Shown piece by piece: positions 35,431 through 43,758 of a stretch of DNA of 64,000 nucleotides; the stretch's first letter is position 1, and every line of letters starts with the position of its first letter. The DNA is from Chitinophagaceae bacterium. Lineage in GTDB: Bacteria > Bacteroidota > Bacteroidia > Chitinophagales > Chitinophagaceae. The stretch lies in assembly GCA_027484165.1 (NCBI GenBank), contig JAIXWH010000102.1, forward strand, positions 31,926 to 95,925, written 5' to 3'. The notes beneath the pieces are model-generated. The model ran no database searches. It had not been told where the DNA came from and saw only the letters and a program-made list of their open reading frames with translations. Both the position numbers and the translations under genes were made by a program.

Positions 35431-38400
35431 TTAAATGTCAAATAATTCAAGTTCTAGTTCGAGTGCCAGGGCTTCGAGTTCTAATTCATTACTCATTTCT
35501 TCCTCAACCGGAGTTGGTTCAGGTAGGCTCTGTTTGTATTCTAATAAATAATTCAATCTTCCAAATTCCTCCGCTCTACTCTCGGCGGTACGACCTTCTA
35601 CTTGAAGGGCTGATTTCTTTTGCTCGATTTCTCCACGAAGCTCTGTCCAGCGAGGTGAATTCTGCTCACCGTTGTAAGTCTCCGCTTTTGCCTGCAATGC
35701 TGTCTTTTCCGCCTCGTATTGAGCTAATACAGGGCTTAAATCACTTGTCAGGCTATAACCCTTTGGCTTTAGGATCGTTCTTTCAGTTTTACGAACCTTA
35801 CTCACATATTCTTTGAAATAACTGATGTAGTAACGATTTGAAAAGTAGATGCCAAGTACCGGGTAACTATTTTCAATTTTACGACCAAGTGAGAGAATGT
35901 CCTTATCAGCTTGTTCAGTGCTATTCAAAACTGCTTCAATTTCCTCTTTTAGTTCTTTGGCCTTCTTAACCTGCTTATTTTGAATCTCACCGTCTTCAGC
36001 AACTTTTGGAATCTCTTTTAAAAAGTCAGAGTTCAACAGCGAAGTATGATATGCTTTGATAGCATCTATACTCTTAGTTCTATACTCATTGTAGTCCTTA
36101 ATATCATTTTGAACCTCTTTAATTGCCTCAATAGAAGTTCCCAGTTTCTTATATTCTCGGTTGAGCTGTTCTTTCTCCTGATCGAAAAACATTTTCACTA
36201 GACGATCAACATCGGTTATAAGTGCGAGCTTAATTTCTTCTGGATCGAGGCTTTCCAAGTCGAGCACATTTCCACGGTCTCCACGAAACCAAATGTCATT
36301 GATACGAGAGGTCTTTTCTTCAAGCTTTTGAAACACGAATACATCCATTGAATCCTGAATCAGTGGCATCACGATTCGCACATAGCTAAACTGATTTCCT
36401 TGTCTCCAAATACGACCTTCCAGCTGTCTGATGTCCGTTGGATTCCACTCCGGATAACAATTGTAAATAACCGTACCTCGCTTTTGCAAATCAATCCCCT
36501 CACGGATAGTTGCAGTGCCGATAATAATTTTTACCACACCATCCAGGAATGCCTCTTTGATTGTTTCCTTGCGTGTGTCGTTAATTTCAGAGGATATGAT
36601 TTCTACTTCATCAACTTTAGTGCGGTCGTACATCACGCCTTTTTGATAACCCACTTCATTTTCCAAGTATTCTTTGATAAGCGGAAAGAACTGTTTGCCT
36701 CTATTCATGTAAATCACTTGCCCGGATACATTCTCTGAATGCTGTTCATGCCATTTCTTTACAGAGCGAATACACTCCATGACATACTGAATCTTCGGAC
36801 TTTCCTCGACAAACTCTTTGTAGTTCTCTGGATTTCCATTGAGGATAAATGGAGACAATGCGTTATCAAGGCTGTAAGCCAATGCCCTAAACAGATTACC
36901 CATATCAAGCTTTCCCTGGGTAGATTTCTTTGCCATGGCAACAATGCCATTCTGATTCTCCCTTTGCTTAGGTGTCATGTTGATGTAAGTCAACACTTGC
37001 TTATCCTGTGATAAACGAATCTTTGTGTTGTTGAAATCATAAAGCAGTGGCAGGTTGATTTTCTTAGGTCTAACAACGCCAGCTTCCTCACCGGTCTTGT
37101 ATAGGATATGATTGTAAATGAGCTTTTGTAATATCCTGCGATTTGTAAAGCTCTTAATCACTTCCTTTTCGACAATTTCTTCTTTATAGTTGGCTGTCCA
37201 TTCTACTGTAGGAAGTACAAACAAATCAAAGAAGGTATCAAGGTTTGCAATGCCGTTGTCTCGCAGCGAATCATACGCCACAAGCGACAGCATGGAATAA
37301 ATCTCAAGCGGTGAATTGGTAAATGGCGTTGCTGTGAGCAGCATGGTATTTCTGCCATACTTACGCTGTATAAAATTGAGAATTAAAAACGCTTTCTGTC
37401 CTGTTTCAGAAGTGGCAGATTGAATATTATAACGCTTGTTTCCGTCATCATCAGCTTTAACCTGGCTAAATACATTCTTACATCTGTGCGCTTCATCAAT
37501 CACCGCATAATCAAATCCCAACACATCTACATCAGCAATGGTATTCTTTAGTCCAATACCAATCATCTCACGAAATTTCTGATACTCGATTTCTTTATCA
37601 CGGTGCGTTTTCTCTTTTGATTGTCCAAGCACATTAACTAGCTCTGTAAAGAGTTCCTCAGAAACCGAATCACCAAAACCTAAACGCTTGAATCCTTCGT
37701 AAGTAACCATGGTAATTGATTTCTCCGGTACTGCTTCACTAAGGTTTATTTTATCAACGATATCTGTTCCAAGGTTAAACCAGTCATTAACGGTTATACC
37801 TGTGTGCGACAAAACTCCTGATACAAATTCACCGGTCTTTTTATCCGTGAATCCGATAATCTCATTCATCCACTTTTTGTAGGTAGGCTTAGGAACAACA
37901 ACCAGTGGTCGTTTACATTTACCTGAATACAGATTATGAGCAAGATTGACAATAGCTGTCATGGTTTTTCCGACCCCCACATCAAAGGCGTTTATACCGG
38001 AGCCCATGGCCTCCATGAACGCAACACCTTCACGCTGTATGTCAGTGATTTGAAGTAGCCCGGATTTGAAGCGAGCGGAACATTCAAATCCAATAGGCAC
38101 TTTTGAATAGTTGATATCTGACTGTCCGTTATACAGACGGTTCCAAGCATAGTCCAAACGCTGCTGATCCTCAAAGGTCAATACCTCGTGTAGGAACTTT
38201 GAAAACAAGTATTCACCCTCGATTCTTGCATTTGCTTTCAGCTCCGCTTTTTCTTCCTTACTCATCTTATCATCACGAAGGGCTCGATTAGCGATGTAAT
38301 AATCCGCAATATCTACCGGTGAGCTTTTCTCAAAATCAGTGTCCTGATTGAGTGTAAAGAGCCACTTGATAAATACATGTTGCAAAGTGTATTTGGTCTC

Positions 38401-39102
38401 TCCGTCAAAACGGATATTGATTTTCTCCCGGTCTTTTTTACGCTCCAGCTTTCCGTTGACCTTTTTTAATTCTTCTGAATTCTCCAGCTCCATAAATTCC
38501 TCACGAACCTGGGTGATGTAAAATAAATTTAAGTCCTGTGCAAAATCAGAAATAGCTGTGATAATTGGGCGTTCTTTCGTGTCGGGATTACTCACCGTGA
38601 GTAGTTCCGGTTTGGCATCTGATATGGCTTTACGTTGCTTTTCATAAACATCCTCGTCCCAATGCTTTAAGATTTCTTCCTTGTCCTTTTCAAGTTGCAA
38701 CTCACGGTCATACATATTGCCGTAGGTGTAAATCGGAAAGGGAAGGAGCTCTCCGGAGGTGTAGAACAAAGCCCCTGCTCTTACCAGGTCAAATAATTTT
38801 TCTTCCAGTGCTTTACCGGTTTGTTTGAGATAATACTTTTCCCAACCCTTCATGGGTACGCCTAACTTTCGTTTATACCATACCCAACCTGTAATCTCTG
38901 CTTCAGTAATCCCTTTATTGTAGCGAAGTACCACATCATCAAAGGATAACACTTTACCCTCAGTATCTCCCAACCCTGATAGTTCGCCTGCTTCACGAAG
39001 GACTCGCTCAACCGTTGTGCGATTGCCACTGATTCTGTTTGACAAATAAGGATTGATTGCACCTAGAGCGCTTATATGTTGTATGCCTGATAGATAACTC
39101 AT
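35431..39102 (-). CDS. Large SNF2-type helicase-like protein
   Basis: A 1223-aa protein. The helicase core: FDVGVGKTMTAIVNLAHN (motif I, about 383-400), DYAVIDEAHRCKN (DEAH, about 555), TMLLTATPFTNS (motif III), and IIIGTATIREGIDLQK with QLEGRIWRQGNQFSY (motifs V and VI). It is flanked by a long N-terminal part and a coiled-coil C-terminus. The last residues are LELEALALELELELFDI, shared with the next gene upstream. Large helicases with RadC and methylase neighbours occur in Bacteroidota plasmids and phages. Confidence 0.85.
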   Translation of the reverse strand: MSYLSGIQHISALGAINPYLSNRISGNRTTVERVLREAGELSGLGDTEGKVLSFDDVVLRYNKGITEAEITGWVWYKRKLGVPMKGWEKYYLKQTGKALEEKLFDLVRAGALFYTSGELLPFPIYTYGNMYDRELQLEKDKEEILKHWDEDVYEKQRKAISDAKPELLTVSNPDTKERPIITAISDFAQDLNLFYITQVREEFMELENSEELKKVNGKLERKKDREKINIRFDGETKYTLQHVFIKWLFTLNQDTDFEKSSPVDIADYYIANRALRDDKMSKEEKAELKANARIEGEYLFSKFLHEVLTFEDQQRLDYAWNRLYNGQSDINYSKVPIGFECSARFKSGLLQITDIQREGVAFMEAMGSGINAFDVGVGKTMTAIVNLAHNLYSGKCKRPLVVVPKPTYKKWMNEIIGFTDKKTGEFVSGVLSHTGITVNDWFNLGTDIVDKINLSEAVPEKSITMVTYEGFKRLGFGDSVSEELFTELVNVLGQSKEKTHRDKEIEYQKFREMIGIGLKNTIADVDVLGFDYAVIDEAHRCKNVFSQVKADDDGNKRYNIQSATSETGQKAFLILNFIQRKYGRNTMLLTATPFTNSPLEIYSMLSLVAYDSLRDNGIANLDTFFDLFVLPTVEWTANYKEEIVEKEVIKSFTNRRILQKLIYNHILYKTGEEAGVVRPKKINLPLLYDFNNTKIRLSQDKQVLTYINMTPKQRENQNGIVAMAKKSTQGKLDMGNLFRALAYSLDNALSPFILNGNPENYKEFVEESPKIQYVMECIRSVKKWHEQHSENVSGQVIYMNRGKQFFPLIKEYLENEVGYQKGVMYDRTKVDEVEIISSEINDTRKETIKEAFLDGVVKIIIGTATIREGIDLQKRGTVIYNCYPEWNPTDIRQLEGRIWRQGNQFSYVRIVMPLIQDSMDVFVFQKLEEKTSRINDIWFRGDRGNVLDLESLDPEEIKLALITDVDRLVKMFFDQEKEQLNREYKKLGTSIEAIKEVQNDIKDYNEYRTKSIDAIKAYHTSLLNSDFLKEIPKVAEDGEIQNKQVKKAKELKEEIEAVLNSTEQADKDILSLGRKIENSYPVLGIYFSNRYYISYFKEYVSKVRKTERTILKPKGYSLTSDLSPVLAQYEAEKTALQAKAETYNGEQNSPRWTELRGEIEQKKSALQVEGRTAESRAEEFGRLNYLLEYKQSLPEPTPVEEEMSNELELEALALELELELFDI

Positions 39103-39752
39103 AGTTCTGTCATTTGAAGTTCTAATTCAAGAGCCAGTGCTTCCAGCTCCAATGTCTTTGAGGATGCTTTACCTCGGTTGGCTCTCATGAAATTCAAAAG
39201 ATGAACATTGGCATCTCTGATTTCTCTGAAATTCACATTATCCTCGATATAGTCACCCTTGGTTATTTGTAAATTGTAATCCACTCCTCCCTGATAAATC
39301 CTTGCGGTAAACTCCCCATTTGTGTACTCCACATCAAAATCCGGATCTTCCGCATCAAAGTATTTAATTGACCATTCAAAGGGAACAGGCAGGATTAAAA
39401 GCCCATCACCAATGCCATGACCAATCGTGTTTTCTATCCAGGTTTTATCTCCTTTAATGGAAATTGGAAACTCCCTGGAAGTAGTAATGATTTCCTCGCC
39501 ACATATTTTTTCCGGATGCATGGCAAACCAGTTATTAAAACTGCATGTCTCTATGAGCGTTAGTGGCGTGTTTGGGATTTCCTTTTCCTTCATTTTTGCC
39601 TCACATAGATTTCGCTCCCTTGCTTTATCTCGCATCACTCCATTTCGTAGTAATGGTAAATCCGGATCATCATTTTGAGCCCGGGCAATAGCGTCCCTAT
39701 ACACTTCAAGTCGTGCCCTGTAGTACATCGGAAGTTCCTCGGCGTAGCTCAT
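39099..39752 (-). CDS. Hypothetical protein with the same C-terminal tail
   Basis: A 217-aa protein, overlapping the helicase gene by 4 bp. It ends TLELEALALELELQMTEL, nearly the same tail as the neighbouring helicase. The body has helices (YRARLEVYRDAIARAQND), then strands around FPISIKGDKTWI and EYTNGEFTARIYQGG. No family recognised. The shared tail points to a common partner. Confidence 0.7.
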   Translation of the reverse strand: MSYAEELPMYYRARLEVYRDAIARAQNDDPDLPLLRNGVMRDKARERNLCEAKMKEKEIPNTPLTLIETCSFNNWFAMHPEKICGEEIITTSREFPISIKGDKTWIENTIGHGIGDGLLILPVPFEWSIKYFDAEDPDFDVEYTNGEFTARIYQGGVDYNLQITKGDYIEDNVNFREIRDANVHLLNFMRANRGKASSKTLELEALALELELQMTEL

Positions 39753-39754
39753 GG

Positions 39755-40510
39755 TTACATCATTTCAAGTTCTTGTTCAATTAAGGGTATCACAGCAGCA
39801 GGAATCATTTGGTCATGCAACACTTTTCTTATCACCATTTCTTCTGCTTTTTTGTAACCTTCTTTGCTATGCAGTAACTCATAAAGATTCGGAGCATTAG
39901 CTTCGGTTACTCTTTTTAATTGCTTTAGAATCTCGCCTCTAAGTTTTGTTTCAAGTGCTGAAGTTTTCTCTATTCCACCAAGGCTTCGTTCATTTTCATC
40001 CAGGAATGAATAATAACCTTCCTTGGTCGTAATGATGTGGTCAAGCAGCCTGATGTCATAGAGTGCTAGAGCCTCTTTAAGTCGCTTAGTTATTACTCTA
40101 TCTGCCTCACTAGGTTTTAGATTTCCGCTTGGATGATTATGTGAGATTATCACAGCCTTAGCAAGTGTTTTCAATGCCACTGCCGATACAATTTCAACAT
40201 CCACCGTTGTAGAGTTTATCGTACCGGTTGAATGATGATAGTACCCAATTATTTTATTAGCTTGGCTTAGATACATTGCCACAAAATGCTCCTGCACATC
40301 AATACCTTTCAAAATTGTTTCACGAATAAATTGATACACATCATCCGAGCTGGTTACATTGCCAAAGAACAAACGATCCCCTTTAAAGGTGACTTCAATC
40401 TCACGAACATTCAGCTCAGCATTTAACTCATCGAGCTGTTGCTGTAGTTCATCAAAGTTGTCTTTGTCGTACACAAAGTGTGGTTGATTTTGTTGTATCT
40501 TATAGTTCAT
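39755..40510 (-). CDS. RadC-like JAB domain protein
   Basis: A 251-aa protein with a JAB/MPN domain at about residues 70-175: GYYHHSTGTINSTTVDVEI, then AVIISHNHPSGNLKPSEADR, the HxH...S..D metal site of RadC-type proteins. RadC-like proteins are frequent on mobile elements (not needed for repair). The N-terminal part is helical and a C-terminal helix ends EQELEMM, a shortened form of the acidic tail of its neighbours. It overlaps the methylase gene by 4 bp. Confidence 0.85.
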   Translation of the reverse strand: MNYKIQQNQPHFVYDKDNFDELQQQLDELNAELNVREIEVTFKGDRLFFGNVTSSDDVYQFIRETILKGIDVQEHFVAMYLSQANKIIGYYHHSTGTINSTTVDVEIVSAVALKTLAKAVIISHNHPSGNLKPSEADRVITKRLKEALALYDIRLLDHIITTKEGYYSFLDENERSLGGIEKTSALETKLRGEILKQLKRVTEANAPNLYELLHSKEGYKKAEEMVIRKVLHDQMIPAAVIPLIEQELEMM

Positions 40511-41274
40511 GCGTTTGCTTTTCTTCTGAATACTAAAATATCTGTGGGGACTTGTGATGCCTTGAATACCGGAGGTAAACGATAGGCATCCACGAAGTCC
40601 GCTATGTCCTGTATCTCCATTTTCTCTCCCTGATAACTAATACCATTTCTCATAAAATTGCTTGATGTTAAATACACCAGCAGCCCACCCGGACGAAGCA
40701 GCTTTAGTCCATAGTACATGAAAAACAACTCTATTTGGTGCATCTTCGGCCTTGGAAAATATGAGCTGTATTTGTTCTTGTATTTGCCATAAGGCGGATT
40801 GCCAATCACTAATGAAAACGGATAACCCTCCAGCCAGGTGAGTTTGTTTTTCAGTCTTTGTGTAAATCTTGGCGGTTCTAAAAATGCTGTCTCAAAATAG
40901 CCCTGATAAATGTGTGCATCCGGATAGGTTATTTCAGCAATGCGCTTAGTTATGGGATTAATCTCAAAACCATAACAACGCTCTTTAAACGGAGCTGGAG
41001 CAAAGAATCTACCTGTTGCCAGTGACGGCTCCAGTATATTTCCTTTCGCATCAAAACCATGTCGCATGGCGAGCTTCCACATTAGCTCTACAATGTACTC
41101 CGGTGTATAAAACTCATAGAGCAACCCTTCACCGGTTGCTCCCTTTGATCCTTGTCCTCCGTCACCTTCGTACTGCTGAATAAAGGCAATGTCTTTTTGA
41201 GAATAGTTCTCTTTCTTGCTATCCTTCTCCTTAATAAAGGCTTCAATTTTTTTATTGAGTTCATACTGATTCAT
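40507..41274 (-). CDS. N6-adenine DNA methylase
   Basis: A 255-aa protein. FxGxG-type motif: NILEPSLATGRFFAP (about 93-107); catalytic NPPY: LVIGNPPYGKYKNKY (about 172-186). It is an Eco57I-like methylase core without a restriction part; the target domain must be small or missing. Likely an orphan methylase protecting the element's own DNA. It overlaps the RadC-like gene by 4 bp. Confidence 0.88.
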   Translation of the reverse strand: MNQYELNKKIEAFIKEKDSKKENYSQKDIAFIQQYEGDGGQGSKGATGEGLLYEFYTPEYIVELMWKLAMRHGFDAKGNILEPSLATGRFFAPAPFKERCYGFEINPITKRIAEITYPDAHIYQGYFETAFLEPPRFTQRLKNKLTWLEGYPFSLVIGNPPYGKYKNKYSSYFPRPKMHQIELFFMYYGLKLLRPGGLLVYLTSSNFMRNGISYQGEKMEIQDIADFVDAYRLPPVFKASQVPTDILVFRRKANA

Positions 41275-41279
41275 AGCGG

Positions 41280-41909
41280 TTATTTTTTTCTTTGAATTTG
41301 TATGAACTCCGAATAAGTTATGTGTGCATTGGGATTTTTAAGTGATACACGCTGCATCACTTTTCTAGGAGAAAATATCCATAGCCATGGTTTCTCTCGC
41401 TTTCCTTTAAAGACCACCTGAACAAGTGTGTCTCTTGAGTTAACACTGACCTCTTGCATTGAATCATGTGCTATGCCTTGAATGTCATACCAGGCATCCT
41501 TGTAGTTAAATACCTTAACTCTAATAGTGTCATGAACAACACTATCTCTTAATCTTGTAGTGAATCTCTTCTCTGTGTAGTATGATGTAGCAGCAACGCT
41601 CTGTGCTGCTTTGGGATTGATTTTTAGATTCTTTATTTCATCTAGTAGCCTTGGATATAAAGTGCCTAGCTCTTTCAATCGAAGCTGCATGACTTCATTC
41701 TCTGCTGCTAATTGACCTGACTTGGTGTTAATTTGTTTTAGCTGCTGAACCGTCAGCTCCAGTGTCTTTTCCAACCTGGACTTCTCCTTGCTCAAAGCGA
41801 TTATCTTTCGTCCAAGACCTAACAGGAGTATGAATACGATTGCTATTAGCACTATCGTCAATAGTGTCCTTGTTGCTTTGCTCGTCAGTATCGTTGTCAA
41901 CAATTTCAT
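41280..41909 (-). CDS. Membrane-anchored coiled-coil protein (spanin-like)
   Basis: A 209-aa protein. N-terminal membrane helix (TLLTIVLIAIVFILLLGLGR, about 15-34), then a coiled coil (about 38-75, LEKTLELTVQQLKQIN), then a beta-rich C-terminal periplasmic-type domain. This is the layout of an inner-membrane spanin or of envelope proteins of Bacteroidota elements. It overlaps the two-helix gene 41728-42081 by 182 bp in another frame. Confidence 0.65.
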   Translation of the reverse strand: MKLLTTILTSKATRTLLTIVLIAIVFILLLGLGRKIIALSKEKSRLEKTLELTVQQLKQINTKSGQLAAENEVMQLRLKELGTLYPRLLDEIKNLKINPKAAQSVAATSYYTEKRFTTRLRDSVVHDTIRVKVFNYKDAWYDIQGIAHDSMQEVSVNSRDTLVQVVFKGKREKPWLWIFSPRKVMQRVSLKNPNAHITYSEFIQIQRKK

Positions 41910-42081
41910 TACTCGATGGTCGTTTTGTTTGCGCCCAGATGTAGGCTGATAAAATAGTCATCATGGCTGTGATGCTGCATGTGGCAACCATTTCCATTTT
42001 GGAAACAACTGCCAGCACTGTAATACAGGCTAGAAATAATCCTGCTGTCACCGTTAACTTGAACCGTGTCTTTGTTGTCAT
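41728..42081 (-). CDS. Small two-helix membrane protein (holin-like)
   Basis: A 117-aa protein with two adjacent membrane helices at about 9-50 (LTVTAGLFLACITVLAVV and ATCSITAMMTILSAYIW) and a long hydrophilic acidic C-terminal tail. Short proteins with two helices next to a lysozyme are classic holins. The C-terminal third overlaps 41280-41909 in a different frame. The start at 42081 lies 31 bp after the upstream gene. Role inferred from layout and neighbours. Confidence 0.55.
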   Translation of the reverse strand: MTTKTRFKLTVTAGLFLACITVLAVVSKMEMVATCSITAMMTILSAYIWAQTKRPSSNEIVDNDTDEQSNKDTIDDSANSNRIHTPVRSWTKDNRFEQGEVQVGKDTGADGSAAKTN

Positions 42082-42112
42082 TGGATTTGTATTTTAATAT
42101 TTTGCTCATTGT

Positions 42113-42394
42113 TTACAGAACTGTTCTTTCCCAAATTCCACCCTTGCAAACTTGCAGCGTGAATTCTCCGGTTGCAGGGTCTTTGCCTAATCTGAAATTG
42201 CCATCCGCATTTAGCCTTGCCACATCATACACCCAGTAAATCCATGAACCCTCAATTCTGATAATCTGTCCACCTTTTTCAACTCCAACGGATTTGATAT
42301 TTATTGGACTTAAAAATGTCTTTTCACCTGTTATGGTTTGACTATTGCTAACATCAACAGCCCCATCAACTTGTTTTACTTTTACTTTCTCCAT
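42113..42394 (-). CDS. Small fibre-like protein
   Basis: A 93-aa protein. It begins MEKVKVKQVDGAVDVSNSQT then ITGEKTFLSPINIKS, the phage-fibre type pattern (KxKQxDG and TGxKTF). The rest is beta-rich, ending GEFTLQVCKGGIWERTVL. Shares the N-terminal KxKQxDG block with the next gene (42402-42758). Candidate spike or receptor-binding protein. Confidence 0.55.
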   Translation of the reverse strand: MEKVKVKQVDGAVDVSNSQTITGEKTFLSPINIKSVGVEKGGQIIRIEGSWIYWVYDVARLNADGNFRLGKDPATGEFTLQVCKGGIWERTVL

Positions 42395-42401
42395 GGATTA
42401 A

Positions 42402-42758
42402 TTAGTGTGTGTAATAAACTATGATTGTATCATCCTGCTCCGTGATGTAAGGCACAGATATTTGAATGACATTATTGCCAGGATTACTTTTTACATTCTC
42501 CACTAGCACACCATTAAAAAACACTTGCACCGTTGCAGGATCAGTAATTTGAAAACTCAGCTTGATAGAAATAGCCTCATATTCTTTTGCAAATATGCCA
42601 TTGAACTGTTCCTTTGCTTTGTTCTGAATGGTTCCGGTATTACCCATTGCCTCCTTCACCTCAATAGCAATAGCTAACGCTTGCTGGCTGGTTGATGTAA
42701 GACCTTCGAGCTGTTTGCCCAGACCGTCAATCTGTTTAATTTTTACAAATTCTCCCAT
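42402..42758 (-). CDS. Fibre-like protein with shared N-terminal block
   Basis: A 118-aa protein beginning MGEFVKIKQIDGLGKQLEGL, a pattern common in phage fibre and base proteins. A helical N-terminal third is followed by strands with QVFFNGVLVENV and IQISVPYITEQDDTIIVYY. Lies 7 bp from its neighbours in both directions. Likely part of the same surface structure as 42113-42394. Confidence 0.55.
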   Translation of the reverse strand: MGEFVKIKQIDGLGKQLEGLTSTSQQALAIAIEVKEAMGNTGTIQNKAKEQFNGIFAKEYEAISIKLSFQITDPATVQVFFNGVLVENVKSNPGNNVIQISVPYITEQDDTIIVYYTH

Positions 42759-42764
42759 GATCTT

Positions 42765-43172
42765 TTAGTATTTTAATTCCAGGTATTTGACATAAATGAT
42801 GTCGTTAAAATCGAGATTAAATCCACCATGCCAGTATAGAAACTTGCCGTCCGTATGGTAGTCTTTATCACTTCCATATTCATACACCACGCCATTGACA
42901 GTAAAAAACAAATTCGAGCCGTCTGTGTCTAACACAAACGGAAATATGTTCTGTGTTTCCACTTTTGGAGACAACTTAAAATTGATGTTCTGCCATACCA
43001 GCTTAGGAACTGTGCCATCACCGCTATCCGTTCCACTAAATGAGCTTATCCTATAAACCTCATCATGCACAATGATTTCATCATTCACCGTATCACCAAG
43101 CATCTCCAAGATTTCTTTTGTAGAGAAGTTTCTTGATTCACCGGTTAGTATATGTCGAAGTGTAAATCCCAT
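42765..43172 (-). CDS. Beta-rich virion-like protein
   Basis: A 135-aa protein. It opens with a helical segment (FSTKEILEMLGDTVNDEI), then long strands (NLFFTVNGVVYEYG, GGFNLDFNDIIYVKYLELKY). The start codon ATG at 43172 overlaps the stop of the -1 frame of the muramidase gene in TAATG, so the two are coupled. Probably a structural protein of the particle. Confidence 0.5.
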   Translation of the reverse strand: MGFTLRHILTGESRNFSTKEILEMLGDTVNDEIIVHDEVYRISSFSGTDSGDGTVPKLVWQNINFKLSPKVETQNIFPFVLDTDGSNLFFTVNGVVYEYGSDKDYHTDGKFLYWHGGFNLDFNDIIYVKYLELKY

Positions 43173-43300
43173 TACTTTTCAATTATTACTTTTCTTTCAT
43201 TGTTTCGTTTCCAAATCCATCTCCCAACCCAAAACAACAGCGCAGCACTAACAAGACTAATGCCACCTTCAGCAACTACTTTAGGCGTTATAGCAAGGCT
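43172..43300 (-). CDS. Putative -1 frameshift extension of the muramidase: membrane anchor
   Basis: From the nine-A run at 43308-43300 the -1 frame reads 42 more residues, including a membrane helix (ISLVSAALLFWVGRWIW) and a basic end, with stop at 43172-43174. No ATG, GTG or TTG start lies upstream in this frame before the helix. The stop overlaps the next start as TAATG. A slip at A AAA AAA G (dnaX-like) would give a 195-aa muramidase with a C-terminal anchor. Confidence 0.55.
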   Translation of the reverse strand, partial: SLAITPKVVAEGGISLVSAALLFWVGRWIWKRNNERKVIIEK

Positions 43301-43758
43301 TTTTTTTTAGCGATGTCAAGTATCTTTTCATACAGATTGATGATGCTCGTTCTATAACCCTCACGATTATCACCATTGCTCTCACTGATGTATGGTGAGT
43401 ATGAAATCTTCTGCGCATAGGCTTTGTAATCATTTGCCACGGAATGCGCTGATTTGTACTTGCTGGCAATCAGCCTTGCAAAGTCATAGAAGCTATCCTG
43501 TGGCGTTGGATATACCCTGAACTTCAATTTGTATTGATTCTGTGCCTGGTATATTTTACCGTCCCAAAATTCATTGGGAGAACCTCCTGCAGTGATACCA
43601 AAAAAGTTATTGCTGTTTACCGCAAGACCTGATGTTCCCCAAGCACTCTCATGTGCTCCCTGTGAGAGAATAATCAACGGATCCATTTTAAATCTTTCTC
43701 CGGCTGCCTTTGCATAAGGCAGATATGTCGTTACATAATGTTCTGACTTTATGCTCAT
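43288..43758 (-). CDS. GH73-type muramidase/glucosaminidase
   Basis: A 156-aa protein. LIILSQGAHESAWGTSGLA with NSNNFFGITAGG at about residues 29-60 is the FlgJ/AcmA (GH73) catalytic block with Glu in GAHESAWG. DSFYDFARLIASK later fits the family. It cleaves peptidoglycan. The zero frame ends AKKKALL; see the -1 extension at 43172-43300. No signal peptide, as in endolysins used with a holin. It overlaps the 43755-44834 gene by 4 bp. Confidence 0.85.
   Translation of the reverse strand: MSIKSEHYVTTYLPYAKAAGERFKMDPLIILSQGAHESAWGTSGLAVNSNNFFGITAGGSPNEFWDGKIYQAQNQYKLKFRVYPTPQDSFYDFARLIASKYKSAHSVANDYKAYAQKISYSPYISESNGDNREGYRTSIINLYEKILDIAKKKALL

Noticed and set aside
41909..42109. Frame of 66 aa overlapping the holin-like gene
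   Set aside because: His- and Asn-rich random-looking product; the alternative frame has two clear membrane helices.
43281..43469. Frame of 62 aa inside the muramidase gene
   Set aside because: Shadow of the muramidase in the other shifted frame; no features.
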